From contig NZ_CAKZYF010000106.1 of NCBI RefSeq assembly GCF_937884665.1, positions 1 through 64,000 of the forward strand: DNA of 64,000 nucleotides, in the 5' to 3' direction. Position 1 is the stretch's first letter; the number at the start of each line of letters is the position of its first letter. The notes under the pieces were generated by a model. The model was not told where the DNA came from and made no database searches. It saw nothing but the letters and a program-made list of their open reading frames with translations. Below, in pieces: positions 60,301 to 64,000 of the stretch. The position numbers and the translations under genes were made by a program. Origin of the DNA: an uncultured Allomuricauda sp. GTDB lineage: Bacteria > Bacteroidota > Bacteroidia > Flavobacteriales > Flavobacteriaceae.

Positions 60301-61470
60301 TTAGGCTAAAACAGACGTTGTTTTACTTTTGGACAGTGCTTGTTCCAAATCTTCTACTAAATCCTTGAATTCTTCAATACCCGAGGAAAAGCGCACCAAA
60401 TTATCACCAATACCTTGTTTTTCCCTATCCTTTGGACTCATTAAGGCATGGGATGTCTTGACCGGGGAAATCATAGTGCTTTCCAATCCCGCAAGGCTCA
60501 TGCTGGGTTTTATCAATTTAAGATTTTTAAAGAACAGGGAAACGTCTATCGCGGCTTGAAGCTCAAAAGAAAGCATCCCGCCATATCCTTTCATCTGGGA
60601 AGTTGCCAGATTATGTTCAGGGTGGGAGCTCAATCCGGGATAATTGACCTTGAATACATCTGGGTTGGTTTCCAAATAGGAGGCCAGTTGCATAGCATTT
60701 TCATTTTGAGCACCTACCCGGAGCGCCATGGTCTTCATGCTGCGTTCCAATAACCAGACTGTGTAGTCACTCAGACTACCACCGAAACAAATGGCGGTTT
60801 GGAACACTTTATCGATATTTTCTTGCGAAGCGGCAACGACCCCAGCGCATAAATCGGAATGTCCTCCCATGTATTTTGTAGCACTGTGCAGGACGATATC
60901 GATTCCAAAATCAACTGGGTTTTGATTGATTGGACTGGCAAAAGTGTTATCAATCATCGTAAGGACCCCATGCTGTGCTGCTAAATCGGAAACCGCCTTT
61001 AAATCCGTTATGGTCAAAAGGGGATTGGATGGTGTTTCAATATAAATAAGCTTTGTATTGGGTAAAAGCTCCTTTTCGAAATCCTCTACTTCCCATCCTT
61101 TGGTAAACGAATAACTAATTCCAAATTTCTCAAGTTGGGTCACGGCAAAATTGTAGGTGCCCCCATATAAGGTCTGTTGTAGAACAATATGGTCCCCTGT
61201 TCCGAGAAAGGTCATTAATGCCGTGCTGATGGCCGCCATTCCGCTTCCAAAAATCATGGCCGCCTCTGTATGCTCCAAAGCCGCCATTTTCTTGCACAGC
61301 GCTTCCTGATTAGGTGTGTTATAATATCTGGGATAGCGTTTAATGTCAACATCTTCAAAAGCATAAGAAGAACTCATGTACAACGGGGATGTTGCCCCCT
61401 TGTACACGGTATCCTCCACTCCTCCCACATGTGTGCAAATCGTGTTTATTCCCTTTTTAGCATCTTTCAT
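60301..61470 (-). CDS. PLP-dependent Cys/Met metabolism enzyme (cystathionine gamma-synthase/lyase-like)
   Basis: 389 aa; 'YIETPSNPLLTITDL', 'DNTFASPINQNPVDFGIDIVLHSATKYMGGHSDLCAGV'. Confidence 0.9.
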   Translation of the reverse strand: MKDAKKGINTICTHVGGVEDTVYKGATSPLYMSSSYAFEDVDIKRYPRYYNTPNQEALCKKMAALEHTEAAMIFGSGMAAISTALMTFLGTGDHIVLQQTLYGGTYNFAVTQLEKFGISYSFTKGWEVEDFEKELLPNTKLIYIETPSNPLLTITDLKAVSDLAAQHGVLTMIDNTFASPINQNPVDFGIDIVLHSATKYMGGHSDLCAGVVAASQENIDKVFQTAICFGGSLSDYTVWLLERSMKTMALRVGAQNENAMQLASYLETNPDVFKVNYPGLSSHPEHNLATSQMKGYGGMLSFELQAAIDVSLFFKNLKLIKPSMSLAGLESTMISPVKTSHALMSPKDREKQGIGDNLVRFSSGIEEFKDLVEDLEQALSKSKTTSVLA

Positions 61471-61505
61471 TCCCTAATGTATTTCTGCTAAATATACGAA
61501 ACACA

Positions 61506-62915
61506 CTATACTTGGACTTCTTTCCATTTTCCTTTTCTGAACCAGATTATGGATAGTATTGCCAATAGAATTTCGGCAGAAGTAATCGCTACAAAGACTC
61601 CTTTAGCTTCCCAACCAAAACTCAAAGCAGCCAAATAAGCAAATGGTAGCTGATACGCCCAGAAAGCGATCAAATTGATTTTGGTCGGTGTTGTCGTATC
61701 CCCGGCTCCATTAAAGGCATTGGCCACTACCATCCCATACGCATAGAAAACATATCCCACTGCAATGATCTGTAAACATAACGAACCACTCTCCACTACA
61801 CTTGGCTCAGCATTAAAAAGTGATATAATATACTCTGCTCCAAAGAAGTAGATTACGGAAATCAAGGCCATAAAGTAGGCATTGTACTTTCCGGTTATCC
61901 AGACTGACTTCTCTGCCCTATCTGGTTTTTTTGCTCCTAGGTTCTGTCCCACCATAGTTGCGGCGGCATTGCTCATACCCCATGAGGGCATCAATGTGAA
62001 CATTATTACGCGAATGGCAATAGTATACCCTGCCAATACTTCGCTACCAAACTCAGACATGATGCGCATGAGAAAAACCCAGCTGGAAGTTCCTATCAAG
62101 AATTGGGCAATGCCACCTAGCGATACCTTGATAAGGTTCAGCATTACCTTGAGATTAAGTGCCACATCCTGGAAAACAAGTTTAATCCTACCCCAGCCAA
62201 AAAACAAAATACCCAATTGGAAAAGCACCGCTGTACCCCTGCCGATATTAGTGGCAATGGCCGCTCCCATGACACCGTATTCGGGTACGGGCCCCCAACC
62301 AAAAATGAATATTGGGTCCAAAATAATGTTGAGTCCATTGGACAACACCAAGGTCCACATAGCAATGGACGCATCGCCGGCACCGCGGAAAATAGCATTT
62401 ATCAAAAAAAGGAGCATTATGGTGAGGTTACCGCCTATCAAAATTTGGGTATATCCATATCCTTCTGCGATTAAATCTGGCTCAGCACCCATTAACCCCA
62501 GAATTTCCTTAGCATAAAAAATACCGGCCAAACCGAACAGAATGGAGACCAGAATCCCCAACAAAATGGCCTGTACGGCAGCAACCCGTGCCCCAAGAAC
62601 ATCCTCTTCGCCAATTCGTCGAGCCACAACCGCTGTTGCTGCCATGCTCAAACCTATTGCCAGGGCATAAATTAAAGTGACCACGGATTCCGTTAAACCA
62701 ATCGTGGCCACGGCGTTAACACTGACACGGGAAACATACGCAATATCCACCAAGGCAAATATGGACTCCATGAGCATTTCCAAAATCATGGGGATGGAAA
62801 GCATAAAAATAGCCCTGCGAATACTTCCTGAAGTGAAATTGGTTTCTCTACCGGTTACCGCAATCCAGAAGTAATTAAAAATTTTAGGGAATGAAACTTT
62901 TTTTAAGTCTGTCAT
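61506..62915 (-). CDS. MATE family efflux transporter
   Basis: 469 aa, 12 TM; 'MLSIPMILEMLMESIFALVDIAYVSRVSVNAVATIGL', 'AFNGAGDTTTPTKINL'. Confidence 0.92.
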   Translation of the reverse strand: MTDLKKVSFPKIFNYFWIAVTGRETNFTSGSIRRAIFMLSIPMILEMLMESIFALVDIAYVSRVSVNAVATIGLTESVVTLIYALAIGLSMAATAVVARRIGEEDVLGARVAAVQAILLGILVSILFGLAGIFYAKEILGLMGAEPDLIAEGYGYTQILIGGNLTIMLLFLINAIFRGAGDASIAMWTLVLSNGLNIILDPIFIFGWGPVPEYGVMGAAIATNIGRGTAVLFQLGILFFGWGRIKLVFQDVALNLKVMLNLIKVSLGGIAQFLIGTSSWVFLMRIMSEFGSEVLAGYTIAIRVIMFTLMPSWGMSNAAATMVGQNLGAKKPDRAEKSVWITGKYNAYFMALISVIYFFGAEYIISLFNAEPSVVESGSLCLQIIAVGYVFYAYGMVVANAFNGAGDTTTPTKINLIAFWAYQLPFAYLAALSFGWEAKGVFVAITSAEILLAILSIIWFRKGKWKEVQV

Positions 62916-63123
62916 TATTGTAAGAATTATGTAAATGAAAAAAGAGAAAAGACGTCGTATCGTTTGGACAACGATTATAACTTAACCAGACCGGCCGTGA
63001 CATCTATAGCTGACATAATTCTTATAGCTTCATAATGCTGCAAATATGCTATTTTTTTTGAATTTTATCCTAATTTCATTTCGGAATTAACGTTTCTAAT
63101 CTTTTCATCGCCAGAATATCATC

Positions 63124-64000
63124 ATGAAACTTTTCACCAAAATCATTTTCCTTATCTTTTTAGTACTCCTTTCGTGCAAAAGCACAACACCCAAGTCGGA
63201 TATAAAATCCAATTCTTCCCCGGCAACAGGTTATCAGGGGCAACCCCCCAGTCCCATAGTCCCCACCGTAGATAAACCAGTCCAGCGACAATGGAAAGGG
63301 ACTTGGTCATTTAATGACAAAACGGTTTTTTTCAGTAACGATTTTGATGGTGCAAGACTGAACGGTGTGGCCTTTGATGGGAATGACCATTACACAGTTT
63401 GGATAACTGCCGAAAACACACCCATCAATGTAAGCCCTTGGTACGCTTTCAAGGTTTGGTCAAAATCTCCCAAAGAAGTCGTCATAAAACTGAGTTATCA
63501 AGACTCCAGGAGTCGCTATTATCCCAAACTGAGCAAAGACGGTATTCATTTTAAGCCTATCGATAGCGCGCTGTACAAACCCCTAAATCCAGGAGAAGGA
63601 GACTTTGGCATAAAAGCCGCTCCTGAATTTGTGGAGTTAAAAGTACAATTGGATGAAGCGCCCACGTGGATATCCGCACAAGAACTGTATCCTTCTAAAA
63701 GAATTGAAGCCTGGGTAGATTCACTGTCACTAGAAAATCACATAAAATCCTATTCGATTGGTGAAAGTCACGAAAAGCGACCGTTACATCTTATGGAAAT
63801 TGGAACGGAAAATCCCGAAAAAAAGGCCATTTTGGTGATTACAAGACAACATCCACCTGAAGTAACGGGCTTCTTGGCCATGAAATCATTTATCGAAACT
63901 ATGGGGGGAACGAGCGAACAGGCAAAGGAGTTCAGAAAAAACCATACTATTTTCGCAGTTCCTCTAATGAATCCTGATGGAGTGGACCACGGTCACTGGC
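63124..64000 (+). CDS. M14-like zinc carboxypeptidase lipoprotein, truncated by the window edge
   Basis: Open frame from ATG 63124 to the window end (absent from the ORF track because there is no stop); lipobox MKLFTKIIFLIFLVLLSC; 'VITRQHPPEVTGFLAMKSFIE' HxxE zinc site; 'VPLMNPDGVDHGHW'. Confidence 0.85.
   Translation, partial: MKLFTKIIFLIFLVLLSCKSTTPKSDIKSNSSPATGYQGQPPSPIVPTVDKPVQRQWKGTWSFNDKTVFFSNDFDGARLNGVAFDGNDHYTVWITAENTPINVSPWYAFKVWSKSPKEVVIKLSYQDSRSRYYPKLSKDGIHFKPIDSALYKPLNPGEGDFGIKAAPEFVELKVQLDEAPTWISAQELYPSKRIEAWVDSLSLENHIKSYSIGESHEKRPLHLMEIGTENPEKKAILVITRQHPPEVTGFLAMKSFIETMGGTSEQAKEFRKNHTIFAVPLMNPDGVDHGHW

Noticed and set aside
61882-62517. 211 aa antisense ORF over the MATE transporter
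   Set aside because: Fully antisense to a clear 12-TM MATE gene; no motif of its own.
1-64000. CRISPR arrays, IS elements, prophage, toxin-antitoxin or defence islands
   Set aside because: No regularly spaced direct repeats, transposase/integrase motifs, phage structural genes or known defence genes were recognised while reading the window.

Overview
This 64 kb window looks like chromosomal DNA from a marine-type Flavobacteriaceae (Bacteroidota). Supporting signs are the gene families, TAnnTTTG-type -7 promoter elements and TonB-plug proteins. It is densely coded, with about 50 credible CDS, one tRNA-His(GTG) and several intrinsic terminators. I saw no CRISPR array, no recognisable IS/transposase or phage module, and no rRNA. 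Main content: a polysaccharide/membrane glycosylation trio (flippase, glycosyltransferase, YfhO); a two-gene PLP module resembling capnine/sulfonolipid synthesis; a circularly permuted ATP-grasp / alpha-E / transglutaminase operon; prfB with an intact programmed +1 frameshift site; fumC; ettA; an acyl-CoA carboxylase beta subunit; two paralogous TonB-plug proteins in which TPR-like and DUF2135-like regions replace the beta-barrel; a menaquinone cluster (menE, menC, menA, menD, menF-type, thioesterase) with a two-component system embedded in it; an M28 peptidase split by one in-frame TAG; bshB1, a Cys/Met-metabolism PLP enzyme and a MATE transporter; and a truncated M14-like carboxypeptidase at the right edge. 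The best candidates for less-described biology are the ATP-grasp/alpha-E/transglutaminase operon and the barrel-less plug-TPR-DUF2135-like pair. All family calls come from reading motifs; no database search was run.
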